Positions 8,213 to 17,512 of a DNA stretch of 64,000 nucleotides are shown here, piece after piece. Location of the stretch: positions 1-64,000 of the forward strand of contig NZ_JAICDG010000008.1 of assembly GCF_022751215.1 (NCBI RefSeq). Reading direction: 5' to 3'. The position numbers and the translations under genes are program-made. Within the stretch, counting starts at the first letter, position 1. Each line of letters starts with the position of its first letter. The notes beneath the pieces are model-generated. The model had not been told where the DNA came from, made no database searches, and saw only the letters and a program-made list of their open reading frames with translations. The DNA comes from Actinomadura terrae (GTDB taxonomy: Bacteria > Actinomycetota > Actinomycetes > Streptosporangiales > Streptosporangiaceae).

Positions 8213-8794
8213 GTGCGGGTCCTCGTCGTGGACAACCACGACAGCTTCGTGTTCAACATCGTCCAGTACCTGAGGGAGCTGGGCGCCGACTGCGTGGTCA
8301 AGGACCGCGCGGACGTCGCCGTCCGGGACGCCGCGTCCGCCGGCGGCGTGCTGCTGAGCCCCGGCCCCGGGCACCCGTCCGGCTCCGAGGTGTGCCTCGA
8401 CCTCGTCGCCGACGCCGAGCGCCGCGCGATGCCGCTGCTCGGCGTCTGCCTCGGCCACCAGGTGATCGCCCACGTGCACGGCGCCGCCGTCCGGAGGGCG
8501 CCGCAGGTCGTCCACGGCTACACGAGCCCGATCGAGCACGATGGCGCCGGGGTGTTCCGCGGCCTGCCGGTCCCGTTCCCCGCGACCCGCTACCACTCGC
8601 TCGCCGTCGAGCCGGGAACGGTCCCGCGCGACGTCCTGGAGGTCACCGCCACGACCCCGGACGGCGTCGTCATGGGCCTGCGACACCGCGACCTCCCGAT
8701 CGAGGGCGTCCAGTTCCATCCCGAGTCGGTGCTGTCGGCACATGGGCATCATCTGCTGGCCAACTGGCTGGAGATGTGCATGTCCACCGTCTGA
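8213..8794 (+). CDS. Class I glutamine amidotransferase, anthranilate/aminodeoxychorismate synthase component II
   Basis: The 193-residue protein is a complete class I GATase: N-terminal VLVVDNHDSFVFNIVQYL, oxyanion motif SPGPGHP, the catalytic Cys in GVCLGHQ and the His-Glu pair in VQFHPES. It releases ammonia from glutamine for anthranilate (TrpG) or 4-amino-4-deoxychorismate (PabA) synthesis. Sequence alone does not separate the two, and no component I gene is adjacent. The GTG start follows the preceding stop by 4 bp. Its position upstream of convergent pknB matches the conserved actinomycete order (trpG/pabA then pknB). Confidence 0.92.
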   Translation: MRVLVVDNHDSFVFNIVQYLRELGADCVVKDRADVAVRDAASAGGVLLSPGPGHPSGSEVCLDLVADAERRAMPLLGVCLGHQVIAHVHGAAVRRAPQVVHGYTSPIEHDGAGVFRGLPVPFPATRYHSLAVEPGTVPRDVLEVTATTPDGVVMGLRHRDLPIEGVQFHPESVLSAHGHHLLANWLEMCMSTV

Positions 8795-8904
8795 CCTGCG
8801 CGTTCGCCGCCACGAGCCGACTGCGGCGGGCCGGCTGCCACCATGTTCGGAAAAATTCCGTTAAAACTCGTAACGTCCAGGCAAGTCCGTCCGAAGACCA
8901 TATT

Positions 8905-8943
8905 GAGGGCTTCCGCCATTGCCCCCGAGTGGCGGAAGCCCTC
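8905..8943 (+). terminator. Terminator downstream of the amidotransferase
   Basis: GAGGGCTTCCGCCA (8905-8918) pairs perfectly with TGGCGGAAGCCCTC (8930-8943) over an 11-nt loop; a pyrimidine-rich stretch (TCTC) follows. Confidence 0.8.
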
Positions 8944-9014
8944 TCTCATGCCCGGCTCCGGCCCCATAGCGGCTACGGCGACCGCGTGGCGCCGACGACG
9001 GGACGCCGACGACG

Positions 9015-9050
9015 AAGGGCCCCAACCCCCTGCCGGGGATCGGGGCCCTT
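9015..9050 (-). terminator. Terminator of the pknB operon
   Basis: AAGGGCCCC (9015-9023) pairs with GGGGCCCTT (9042-9050), with an inner CCCC/GGGG stem. It lies 15 bp after the pknB stop and closes the long minus-strand operon. Confidence 0.8.
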
Positions 9051-9065
9051 ACCGTCACGTGGGGC

Positions 9066-10880
9066 TCAGCCTCCGTCGCCGTCCGGGAAGGTCGGGAAGC
9101 CCGGACCGGACGGGCCGATCGTCGGCGTCGGCGAGGGCTTCTGCGCCACGTAGATCGTGACGGTGTCGCCCGGCGCGACCGTCGCGTCCGGCCCCGGCGA
9201 CTGGTCGTAGACGAAGCCCGGCGCCACCGGCTTCTCGGGTGGCGCGAAGCCCTTCTCGACCTTGCACCGCAACCCGAGGCTCTCCAGCTTCCCGCAGGCC
9301 GCCCGCTGACTGCTGTTGGTCAGCGTCGGCACCTTCAGGTTGTTGGGCCCGTTCGACACGAACACGGTGACGCTGGAGTTCTTCGGCGCCTTGCCGCCGC
9401 CGCTCGGGTCGGTGCGGATCACGTCGAGCCGCGGGACGGAGTCGCTGTTCTCCACCCGCTTCTCGACCTCGAAGCCGCGTTCCTCCAGCATGTTCTTCGC
9501 CACCGAGTACGGCTTGCCGGCCACGTCCGGCACATCGACCTCGGCGGGCGGCTTCCTGCCCTTGGAGATCGTCAGCGTCACCGTCGAGCCCTCGGCCACG
9601 TCGCTGCCGGGCTTGGGGTCGGCGGTGATGACGTTGCCCTTGCGGATGTCGTTGTTGTAGTCGGTCGTCGGGTCGCCGAGCTTCAGGCCGAGCTTGGTCA
9701 ACTCCGCCTCCGCCTGCTTGCGCGGGACGTCCACGATGCTCTGCGGCACCGCGACCTTCTTCTCGCCCTTGTCGTTGCCGCCCGACATCAGGAACCCGAT
9801 CGCGGCGGCGCCGCCGATGAACACGACCGCGAGCGCGATCCAGATCGCGGCCTTCTTCCCGGCGCCGCCCCGCTCGGGGCCGTTCTCGTCGTAGTGGACG
9901 GGCGGCAGGTCGTACCCGTCGCCGACCGGCCGCTGCACCTGCGTGTGCGGCGGCGGGCCGCCCTGGTAGCCGCCCATCACCTGCGTGCCGCCCGGCTGCG
10001 CGCCCATCAGCATCGTGGACGCGGCGGTCGAGGACACCGGCTGCCCCTGGAGGACGCGCTGGATCTCCTGCCGGAACTCCGTCGCGTTCTGGTAGCGGTG
10101 CGCCGCGTCCTTCGCCATCGCCTTCAGCACGATCGCGTCGGCCCACTGCGGGATGTCCGGGTCCACCTGGGACGGCGGCACCGGCTCCTCGCGGACGTGC
10201 TGGTAGGCGATCGCGACCGGGGAGTCGCCGGTGAACGGCGGCTTGCCGGTGAGCAGTTCGTACAGGACGCAGCCGGTGGAGTAGATGTCGCTGCGGGCGT
10301 CGACCCGCTCGCCGCGCGCCTGCTCGGGCGACAGGTACTGCGCGGTGCCGATCACCTGCGCGGTCTGCGTCATCGTCGCCGCCGAGTCGGCCATCGCGCG
10401 GGCGATGCCGAAGTCCATGACCTTGACCTCGTGGGCCCGGGTCATCATCACGTTCGCCGGCTTGATGTCGCGGTGCACGATCCCGCCGCGGTGGCTGTAG
10501 TCCAGCGCCCGCAGGATCCCGTCGGTGATCTCCAGAGCCTTGTCGGGCAGCAGCGCGCGGTTCTCCCGCAGCAGGTCGCGCAGCGTGCTCCCGTCCACGT
10601 ACTCCATGACGATGTAGGGGATGGAGGTGTCGCCGATCATGTCCTCGCCGGTGTCGTACACGGCGATGACCGAGGGGTGGTTCAGCGACGCGGCCGACTG
10701 GGCCTCGCGGCGGAACCGGGCCTGGAATGTGGGGTCACGGGCCAGGTCTGAGCGCAGGGTCTTGACCGCGACCACGCGATCGAGACGCAGATCTCGGGCA
10801 CGGTAGACCTCGGCCATGCCGCCACGCCCGATCACCGTGTCGAGCTCGTAGCGGCCGCCGAGCAGCCGAGGTTGACTCAT
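9066..10880 (-). CDS. pknB: Ser/Thr protein kinase PknB with three PASTA domains
   Basis: The 604-residue membrane kinase has an N-terminal kinase domain (about 10-275) with the glycine loop IGRGGMAEVY, AVK lysine, HRDIKPANVM catalytic loop, DFGIAR and GTAQYLSPEQARG. A linker and one membrane helix (about 345-367) follow. The outside part has three PASTA repeats (about 375-575), then a Pro/Gly-rich tail. PASTA domains sense muropeptides or lipid II, and the kinase phosphorylates division and wall-synthesis targets. It is the last gene of the fhaA-to-pknB operon. Mycobacterial PknB has four PASTA repeats, so this one is shorter by one. Confidence 0.96.
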   Translation of the reverse strand: MSQPRLLGGRYELDTVIGRGGMAEVYRARDLRLDRVVAVKTLRSDLARDPTFQARFRREAQSAASLNHPSVIAVYDTGEDMIGDTSIPYIVMEYVDGSTLRDLLRENRALLPDKALEITDGILRALDYSHRGGIVHRDIKPANVMMTRAHEVKVMDFGIARAMADSAATMTQTAQVIGTAQYLSPEQARGERVDARSDIYSTGCVLYELLTGKPPFTGDSPVAIAYQHVREEPVPPSQVDPDIPQWADAIVLKAMAKDAAHRYQNATEFRQEIQRVLQGQPVSSTAASTMLMGAQPGGTQVMGGYQGGPPPHTQVQRPVGDGYDLPPVHYDENGPERGGAGKKAAIWIALAVVFIGGAAAIGFLMSGGNDKGEKKVAVPQSIVDVPRKQAEAELTKLGLKLGDPTTDYNNDIRKGNVITADPKPGSDVAEGSTVTLTISKGRKPPAEVDVPDVAGKPYSVAKNMLEERGFEVEKRVENSDSVPRLDVIRTDPSGGGKAPKNSSVTVFVSNGPNNLKVPTLTNSSQRAACGKLESLGLRCKVEKGFAPPEKPVAPGFVYDQSPGPDATVAPGDTVTIYVAQKPSPTPTIGPSGPGFPTFPDGDGG

Positions 10881-10902
10881 ATGTGCACTTTCCCTCGTAC
10901 GT

Positions 10903-12354
10903 CTACACCTTGTCCTCCGAACCTAGCTCCCCGCCCGGCGTGGGCGAGGGATCCGGGCTCGGAGTTGACGGAGTCGTGGTGCTGCCCGTCGGTGTCGGTG
11001 TCGGGTCTGGGGCGCTGGGAGTCGCCCGGGGCGGTTTCCTCGTTGGCTTGTGTGTAGGGGACCCACTGCCCGTCCCCGGCGTTGACGGACGGATCCTACG
11101 CGTACCGTGCCGTCTCGTGACAGTCGGTGCGGGGCCACCATCCCTATGCGCGGACGGCCCACCGGGCTTCCCGACCGGGTCCCCCTGGCCCTCCCCGCCC
11201 GCCGGGCCGGTGGCCGGTTGCTGTGGCGCGTCCCGCTCGTCGCCCGATCCGGCGAAGGCGAGCCCCTTCCAGAGCGAGCCGATGACCAGGCAGCCGATGA
11301 GCAGCAGCCCGGCCGCGACCGAAGCGTAGGTCAGGCGCCGTCGCCCGTCCCCGGTCCTTGCCTTTTCGCCTGGGTTATCTATCCCCCCGGTGAGGTTATC
11401 CGGCCCTGACCCTGCGTCAAATCCCGACATATCGGACGTCTGGCCGGTACCGTCCGGCCGGGCCGCGGTGGTCACCCCCACCGACGGCGCCACCGAGACC
11501 ACCCCGGGCTTCTCCCCGGGACGCGCGGACCGCCCCGTGCTCAGCGACGCCCGGACCCGCAAAGCCCAGTCGGCCACCGCGTTCGCGTCCGCCGGACGGT
11601 CCTGCGGCGCCTTCGCCAGCAGCGCCGCGATCAGCGCCCGCGCCTCCGCCGGCACGTGCGCGGGCAGTTCCGGCGGCTCGTCCTTGACGTGCTTCAGCGC
11701 GATCTCCACCGGCGTGCGCCCGTCGAACGGCGGCATCCCGGTCAGGCACTCGTAGGCCACCACGCCCAGCGAGTACAGGTCGGCGGCCGGGCTGATCGGC
11801 TGCCCCGACGCCTGCTCCGGCGAGATGTAGTGCGCCGTCCCCATCACCATGCCGGTCGCCGTCTGCGACGCCGCCTCCAGCCGCCGCGCGATACCGAAGT
11901 CGGTGATCTTCAGGGTGCCGTCCGGCGAGATCATCAGGTTCGCCGGCTTGACGTCGCGGTGCACGATGCCCGCCTCATGCGCCACCGTCAGCGCCCGCCC
12001 CGCCTGCACCAGCAGATCGAGGACGGCCTCCAGCGGCAGCCCGCCGTCGCGCACGAGGATCTCGTCCAGCGGCTCGCCCGGTACCAGCTCCATCACCAGG
12101 TACATCCGGCCGTCCTGCTCGCCGAAGTCGAACACCCGTGCGATGCCGCGGTGTCGCAGCCCGGCGGCGAACTCCGCCTCCGACTCGAACCGGCGCAGCG
12201 CCGACGCGTCCGACACCAGTTCCAGCCGCAGCAGCTTCACCGCCACCTGCCGCCCGAGCGAGGCGTCCGAGGCACGCCAGACCTCGCCCATCCCCCCGAT
12301 CGCCAGCCGCTCCAGCAGCCGGTACCGGTGGTTCAGGACGAGGTCCGCGCTCAC
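10903..12354 (-). CDS. pknA: Ser/Thr protein kinase PknA-like
   Basis: The 483-residue kinase has the domain at about 9-270 with AIGGMGEVW, the AVK lysine, HRDVKPANLM, DFGIAR and GTAHYISPEQASG. A membrane helix (about 345-365) follows, and the C-terminal external part is a Pro/Thr/Ser-rich low-complexity tail with no PASTA domain. In actinomycetes PknA works with PknB on cell shape and division targets. The GTG start overlaps the pbpA stop by 4 bp, indicating translational coupling. Confidence 0.93.
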   Translation of the reverse strand: MSADLVLNHRYRLLERLAIGGMGEVWRASDASLGRQVAVKLLRLELVSDASALRRFESEAEFAAGLRHRGIARVFDFGEQDGRMYLVMELVPGEPLDEILVRDGGLPLEAVLDLLVQAGRALTVAHEAGIVHRDVKPANLMISPDGTLKITDFGIARRLEAASQTATGMVMGTAHYISPEQASGQPISPAADLYSLGVVAYECLTGMPPFDGRTPVEIALKHVKDEPPELPAHVPAEARALIAALLAKAPQDRPADANAVADWALRVRASLSTGRSARPGEKPGVVSVAPSVGVTTAARPDGTGQTSDMSGFDAGSGPDNLTGGIDNPGEKARTGDGRRRLTYASVAAGLLLIGCLVIGSLWKGLAFAGSGDERDAPQQPATGPAGGEGQGDPVGKPGGPSAHRDGGPAPTVTRRHGTRRIRPSTPGTGSGSPTHKPTRKPPRATPSAPDPTPTPTGSTTTPSTPSPDPSPTPGGELGSEDKV

Positions 12355-13832
12355 TTCTTCAGCACCTGGGCCATGATCGCGGCGGCGACCGGCCCGGCGT
12401 TGGTGGCACCGTCGCCGGAACCCTCGGTGACCACCGCGAACGCGTACCGCGGGTTGTCGAACGGGCCGAACCCGACGAACCAGCGCGAGTTCGGGATGCC
12501 CGCCCCCTGCTCGGCGGTACCGGTCTTACCTGCGATGTTGGCGCTCTGGAGGTTCTTCGCGGTGCCCTCGGAGACCACCGCGCGCATCATGTCCTCCAGC
12601 TGCGACGCCTGGTCACCGGTCATGGCCTGGCCGTACGGCTTCGGCGAGGCACTGTAGACCTCGCTCTGGTCCTTCGCGCGCGCCCGCTGCACCACGTACG
12701 GGTTCATGATCTTGCCCTTGTTGGCGATCGCCGCCGCGACCATCGCCATCTGCAACGGCGTCGCGCGCACGTTCTCCTGGCCGATGCCCGAGCGCGCCGT
12801 CCCGTCCTTGCCGGTCGGGATCGTCTTGCCGCTCGCGTCCTGCACCGACACCGGCACCTCGCTCTTGGCGGCGGGCATGTCGGGCTCCAGGTTCACCCGC
12901 TCGCCGAACCCGAACTTCTTGGCGCCGTCGTGGAGCTGCTGGATGCCGAGGTCCAGGGCCATCTTCCCGAACGAGGTGTTGCACGACTCGGCGAACGCGC
13001 CCTTCAGCGGCGCCGACCCCGCGCAGCTCCCGCTGTCGTGCGAGTTCGGCAGCGGACGCCCCGACTCCGGCAGGATGAGCTGGCCGGTGTTCACCGTCGT
13101 CGAGCTGTTGATGTTGAGGTCCTGCATGCCGACCGCCGTCGTCACGGACTTGAACGAGGAGCCCGGCGGGAACGTCTGGCTCAGCGCGTTGTCGACCAGC
13201 GGCTTGAGGACCCCGGTCGCGCCGTCGAGCTCCGCCAGCCGCTTGACGCCCTTGTCGCCCGTCTGCGGTGCCACCTCGTTCGGGTCGAAGGACGGCCAGG
13301 ACGCCGCCACCTGGACCGCGCCCGTCCTGACGTCGATCACCACGGCGCCGCCGCGGCGGCCCTCCGCCGTCTGCCCCTTGAGCCGCTCGTAGGCCACCCG
13401 CTGCGCCTTCGGGTTGATCGTCAGTTCGAGGTTCGCCCCCACGGGCTTCTTCCCGATGAAGGTGTCGAACCAGCGCTGCTGCGTGATCCGCTTGTCCTTG
13501 CCGCCGAGCAGCGAGTTGTAGGCCCGCTCCACCTGCGTCGCGTTGCCGTTGAAGTACCCGGTGACCGGCGCGAAGACCGGGCCGTCCTTGTAGATCCGCC
13601 CGTACTTCGGGTTGTCCTTGTGCGTCTCCTCCGAGGACACCAGCACCTCGCCGCCCGCCGAGATGGTTCCGCGCGGCGAGTTGAACAGGTCGGAGTACTG
13701 GCGGTGGTTGTTCGAGTCGTTGCGCAGGTTGTCCGCCTGACTCCCCTGGACGTAGTTCACCTGCGCCATCAACCCGAAGAACAGCAGCAACCCGAAGATC
13801 GCCACCCGCCTGATCGGCTTGTCCATGTTCAT
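12351..13832 (-). CDS. pbpA: Class B penicillin-binding protein PbpA
   Basis: The 493-residue protein has an N-terminal membrane anchor, a dimerisation region and a transpeptidase domain. The three active-site motifs are visible: SSFK (nucleophile Ser, within FPPGSSFKSV), SCN (AESCNTSF) and KTG (IAGKTGTAEQ). It cross-links peptidoglycan during septation and elongation, partnered with the downstream-numbered SEDS polymerase RodA encoded 10 bp upstream. ATG 13832 or the in-frame ATG 13826 could be the start. Confidence 0.96.
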   Translation of the reverse strand: MNMDKPIRRVAIFGLLLFFGLMAQVNYVQGSQADNLRNDSNNHRQYSDLFNSPRGTISAGGEVLVSSEETHKDNPKYGRIYKDGPVFAPVTGYFNGNATQVERAYNSLLGGKDKRITQQRWFDTFIGKKPVGANLELTINPKAQRVAYERLKGQTAEGRRGGAVVIDVRTGAVQVAASWPSFDPNEVAPQTGDKGVKRLAELDGATGVLKPLVDNALSQTFPPGSSFKSVTTAVGMQDLNINSSTTVNTGQLILPESGRPLPNSHDSGSCAGSAPLKGAFAESCNTSFGKMALDLGIQQLHDGAKKFGFGERVNLEPDMPAAKSEVPVSVQDASGKTIPTGKDGTARSGIGQENVRATPLQMAMVAAAIANKGKIMNPYVVQRARAKDQSEVYSASPKPYGQAMTGDQASQLEDMMRAVVSEGTAKNLQSANIAGKTGTAEQGAGIPNSRWFVGFGPFDNPRYAFAVVTEGSGDGATNAGPVAAAIMAQVLKK

Positions 13833-13842
13833 AGGGGCGAGA

Positions 13843-15429
13843 TCACCTCGTGCTCACGATCTGGGTCATGCCCTCGTCCTGGATCGCCTGGGGGGCGGGC
13901 TTGCGCGCGTCATGGCTCATCCGGACCAGGATCGCGATCAGGATCCAGTTGGCCATCAGCGACGAACCGCCCTGGGACAGGAACGGCGTCGTCAGACCGG
14001 TGAGCGGGATCAACCGGGTGACACCGCCGACGATCACGAACACCTGGAGGCCGAGGACGAACGAGACACCTCCGGCGAACAGCTTCAGGAACGGATCTCG
14101 CGCGGCGACGGCGGTCTTCATGCCTCTCTGCACGATCAACGCGTACACCAGCAGCAGCACCATCAACCCCGTCAGGCCGAGCTCCTCGCCCAGCGAGTCG
14201 AAGATGAAGTCGCTGAACGACAGCGGCGTCCGCCACGGCTCGCCCTGGCCGAGGCCGGTGCCGAGCACCCCGCCCTGCCCGAGCGCGAACAGGCCCTTCA
14301 TCAGCTGCGCGCTGTCGGAGTACTCGCCGCCGAGCTCCGCGCACGCGCTGAAGCCCGGCGACAGGCTGCCCTTGGCCTTGAACTTCTTGTAGATGTCGGT
14401 GTCGGGGTTGACCGGGACGACCTTGCCGGTCTCCAGCAGGCAGCCGCCGTCGAAGTAGGGCTTCGGGTTCTGCCAGATGTCGATGCGCTGGTTGACGTGG
14501 CCCATGAACGGCAGCAGCGTCGCGACGAACACGCCCACCGCCAGCAGGCACATGCCGATCATCACCCACGACAGCCGCTGCGTCGCGATGTAGAGCATCG
14601 ACACGAACAGGCCGAAGAACAGCAGCGCGGTCCCGAGGTCCTTCTGCATGAACAGCACGCCCAGGCAGAAGAACCAGATCACCAGGATCGGGCCCAGGTC
14701 GCGGGCGCGCGGCAGGCTGAACGGGCCGATCTTCTTTCCGATCAGCGACATGGCCTGCCGCTTGTTGACCAGGTAGCCCGCGAAGAACACGACCAGCAGC
14801 AGCTTGGCGAACTCGCCCGGCTGCACCGAGAACGGGCCGAGGGCGATCCACACCCGCGCGCCGTTGATCTCCGCGCCGATGCCGGGGACGATCGGCAGCA
14901 GCAACAGGATGATCGCGCCGAGGCCGATCAGGTAGGTGTAGCGCTGCGCGGTCTTCGGCGTGAACGACAGCGGCGCGTCCGGCTTGTCGGTGTCGCGCAT
15001 GATCAGGATGGCGGCGACGAACAGCCCGATCCCGACGAACGTCCACATGAGCTGGCCGGGCGCGTCCGCCGCGTCCTTGAGCAGCTTCTTGCCCGCGGCG
15101 GCCGCGACCCTGTGGTCCTCACTGGTGTCGAGGTCGAGGCGGTAGATCATCGCCAGGCCGATGCCGTTCAGCGCGACCGACAGCGGCAGCAGCAGCGGGT
15201 CGGCGTACGGCGCGAACTTGGCCTGGACGAAGTAGGCGCCGAACGCCAGCACCACCAGCCCGCCGCCGTACAGGAACAGGCCCTTCGGGATGTAGCCGTC
15301 CCGGGCGAGCCCGACCTCCGCGAACGCCGACAGCGTCAGCACCATCGCGAAGATCAGCAACGCGAACGAGGCCGCGTTGCGTCGCTGGTACGGCAGATGC
15401 GCCCGGATCTGCGCCCCGATCGAACTCAT
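13843..15429 (-). CDS. rodA: SEDS-family peptidoglycan polymerase RodA/FtsW
   Basis: The 528-residue polytopic membrane protein has about 12 helices. It carries the SEDS signatures: GARVWIALGPFSVQPGEFAKL with the conserved Gln-Pro-Glu/Lys block, QKDLGTALLFFGLF, a large external loop (about 315-375) and TGLTTPFLSQGGSSL near the C-terminus. It polymerises glycan strands from lipid II and works with PbpA. It is packed directly after pstP and 10 bp before pbpA. Confidence 0.95.
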   Translation of the reverse strand: MSSIGAQIRAHLPYQRRNAASFALLIFAMVLTLSAFAEVGLARDGYIPKGLFLYGGGLVVLAFGAYFVQAKFAPYADPLLLPLSVALNGIGLAMIYRLDLDTSEDHRVAAAAGKKLLKDAADAPGQLMWTFVGIGLFVAAILIMRDTDKPDAPLSFTPKTAQRYTYLIGLGAIILLLLPIVPGIGAEINGARVWIALGPFSVQPGEFAKLLLVVFFAGYLVNKRQAMSLIGKKIGPFSLPRARDLGPILVIWFFCLGVLFMQKDLGTALLFFGLFVSMLYIATQRLSWVMIGMCLLAVGVFVATLLPFMGHVNQRIDIWQNPKPYFDGGCLLETGKVVPVNPDTDIYKKFKAKGSLSPGFSACAELGGEYSDSAQLMKGLFALGQGGVLGTGLGQGEPWRTPLSFSDFIFDSLGEELGLTGLMVLLLVYALIVQRGMKTAVAARDPFLKLFAGGVSFVLGLQVFVIVGGVTRLIPLTGLTTPFLSQGGSSLMANWILIAILVRMSHDARKPAPQAIQDEGMTQIVSTR

Positions 15430-16995
15430 CTAGGACTTCCCCCTGCCCGCGGGACAATCCTGAATGGTCGGGTTCGGCGTCTTGCACTCGTCCCGGCGGG
15501 CGCGCAGCTCGTTCAGCTTCGCGTCGGCGGCGGCCTGGCCGACGAACGCGAGCGTGCCCTTGGAGACCGCGGTCGCGTCCGAGCGCGGAAGCTCGGCGAC
15601 CGGGAGGTCACTGGCCTTCGGCGTGCCCTGCGGGCAGTCGCGCTGCCCCTTGCCCTTCGCGACCGCGACCTTGTCGCCCTCGGCGACGAGGACGTACTTG
15701 CAAACGCTGTTCTTCAAATCGTTCAGGGCCGCCGGCCCCTTCACCGAGTAGGTGGCCTTCACCTGCTGCTGCAAGTTCTGCGGCAGATCGGCGACGGGGA
15801 TCGGCGGGTTCGGCTGGTCCTTGGGTGCCGCCTTGCGGGACAGGTCGATCAGCGGGAACTCGTCCGTGGACCCCCGGTACAGGACGACCTGGCCGCCCTC
15901 TTCCCCTATGTAGTAGCCGTTCCGAACGGTCTGCACCAGATAGACACCACCCGCCGCCACCGCCACGACCACCACGCCCGCCGCGACCACCAGCCACGTC
16001 CACTTGCGCGCCCCGCCCCGCCTGGCCCGCCCCGGCGCGGCCTGCGCCATCGCCGGCTGCTGCGGGGGACCGGCCATCGGGTCGCCCATCGGCATCGGCG
16101 CGGGCGGGGGCATCTCGTCCACCGCGACGGGCGGCTGCGGCATCGTGTCGCGCAACTGCGCCGCGCGCCCCGCCGGGGTGTCGGCCGGGCCCGCGCCCGG
16201 GCCGCCGCCGCCCGGCGCCGCGTTCGCCGCCGCCCCCACCGCGTGCCCGGGGCCGCCCGTCGGCGGCTGCCGGCCGAGGTCGATCACGTCCGCGACCACG
16301 CAGGTGATGTTGTCGGGCCCGCCGCCCCGGTTCGCCAGGTCGATGAGCTGCCGGACGGCCTGCTCCGGGTCCGCGACGTCCGTCAGCACCTGGAAGATCG
16401 TCTCCGCCGTGACGACGCCGGACAGGCCGTCTGAGCACAGCAGGTACCGGTCGCCGACCTTCGCCTCGCGCAGCGACAGGTCGGGATCGACCTCGCCGCG
16501 GCCGTCCAGCGCCCGCAGCAGCAGGGAGCGCTGCGGGTGCGAGGCCGCCTCGTCGGGGCTGATGCGCCCCTCGTCCACGAGCGACTGCACCAGCGTGTGG
16601 TCGTGCGTGATCTGGAACAGGCTGCCGTCCCGCAGCAGGTACGCGCGGGAGTCCCCGATGTGCACCAGCGCGACCTGGTTGCCCGCCCATAGCATCGCCG
16701 TCAGCGTCGTACCCATGCCCTGGAGCGCGGGGTCGGACTCCACGATGCGGTGCAGGTTGTCGTTGGCCGTCTTGACCGTGTGCTCCAGCGCGGCCAGCAG
16801 CTCGGTCGCGGGGAGGTCCTTGTCCAGCCCCCGCAGCGCCTCGATCGCCGCCGCGCTCGCGATCTCCCCGCCGACGTGCCCGCCCATCCCGTCGGCCACC
16901 GCGAGCAGATGCGCGCCCGCGTACGCGGAGTCCTCGTTGCCCTCGCGCAGCATGCCGACGTCGGAGCGCGCGGCGTAGCGGATTCCCAGTGTCAT
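15430..16995 (-). CDS. pstP: PP2C-family Ser/Thr phosphatase PstP
   Basis: The 521-residue protein has an N-terminal PP2C domain (about 1-235) with the metal-binding motifs SDVGMLREGNEDSAY, VADGMGGHVGGEIAS, HIGDSRAYLLRDG, CSDGLSGVV and GGPDNITCVV. A Pro/Ala-rich linker, one membrane helix (about 335-355) and an extracytoplasmic domain follow. It dephosphorylates PknA/PknB and their targets. The ATG at 16995 (MTLGIRYAARSD) was chosen because it overlaps the fhaB stop by 4 bp and begins the PP2C fold; an extension upstream would overlap fhaB. Confidence 0.95.
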   Translation of the reverse strand: MTLGIRYAARSDVGMLREGNEDSAYAGAHLLAVADGMGGHVGGEIASAAAIEALRGLDKDLPATELLAALEHTVKTANDNLHRIVESDPALQGMGTTLTAMLWAGNQVALVHIGDSRAYLLRDGSLFQITHDHTLVQSLVDEGRISPDEAASHPQRSLLLRALDGRGEVDPDLSLREAKVGDRYLLCSDGLSGVVTAETIFQVLTDVADPEQAVRQLIDLANRGGGPDNITCVVADVIDLGRQPPTGGPGHAVGAAANAAPGGGGPGAGPADTPAGRAAQLRDTMPQPPVAVDEMPPPAPMPMGDPMAGPPQQPAMAQAAPGRARRGGARKWTWLVVAAGVVVVAVAAGGVYLVQTVRNGYYIGEEGGQVVLYRGSTDEFPLIDLSRKAAPKDQPNPPIPVADLPQNLQQQVKATYSVKGPAALNDLKNSVCKYVLVAEGDKVAVAKGKGQRDCPQGTPKASDLPVAELPRSDATAVSKGTLAFVGQAAADAKLNELRARRDECKTPNPTIQDCPAGRGKS

Positions 16996-17501
16996 TTGCG
17001 CAGCTCGATCACGGTCTTGCCGATACGGACCGGGACGCCGGGCGGCACCGGCATCGGCCGGCTCACCTTCGTGCGTCCGAGATATGTGCCATTGGTCGAG
17101 CCGAGATCTTCCACGATCCACTGACCGTCCTGCGCATAAAGTCGGGCATGCCGGCTCGAAGCGTAGTCGTCGGTCACCACGAGCGTGGCGTCATTGGCCC
17201 GGCCGATGGTAATGGGCACCCCCGTGAGGTCGATGACGGTGCCCGCCCGTTCGCCCTGGACGACCACCAGTTTCGTCGGGGCGCCATGCTGGGCGCTGCT
17301 GCGCTGCGGCGCGCGCTGCGCCTTGGACTGTTTCGCCGCCGCCTTCGCCGGACGGGGCGGCTGCGCGGCTCGCGAAGCCGCCTTGGCAGCCGCCTTCGAG
17401 CCGAACAGGTCGGCCCTGATCACGCCGACGGCCGCGATGACGAAGAGCCAGAGCACCGCGAGGAACGCCAGCTTGATCAGCGTGAGGGTGAATGGGGTCA
17501 T
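16992..17501 (-). CDS. fhaB: FHA-domain membrane protein FhaB (FipA-like)
   Basis: The 169-residue protein has one N-terminal membrane helix (about 8-28), an Ala/Lys-rich linker and a C-terminal FHA domain with the phosphothreonine-binding signatures ITIGRANDATLVV, DDYASSRHARL and EDLGSTNGTYLG. It docks phosphorylated PknA/PknB substrates at the membrane. It lies between fhaA and pstP with 11-bp and 4-bp junctions. Confidence 0.94.
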   Translation of the reverse strand: MTPFTLTLIKLAFLAVLWLFVIAAVGVIRADLFGSKAAAKAASRAAQPPRPAKAAAKQSKAQRAPQRSSAQHGAPTKLVVVQGERAGTVIDLTGVPITIGRANDATLVVTDDYASSRHARLYAQDGQWIVEDLGSTNGTYLGRTKVSRPMPVPPGVPVRIGKTVIELRK

Positions 17502-17512
17502 CGGAGTCGGGG

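Noticed and set aside
13819-16434. 871-codon plus-strand frame across rodA and pstP
   Set aside because: Antisense artefact of GC-rich coding sequence; both minus-strand genes have full family motifs.
16996-17121. N-terminal extension of the PP2C phosphatase
   Set aside because: It would overlap fhaB in another frame and is low complexity; ATG 16995 with a 4-bp overlap begins the PP2C fold.
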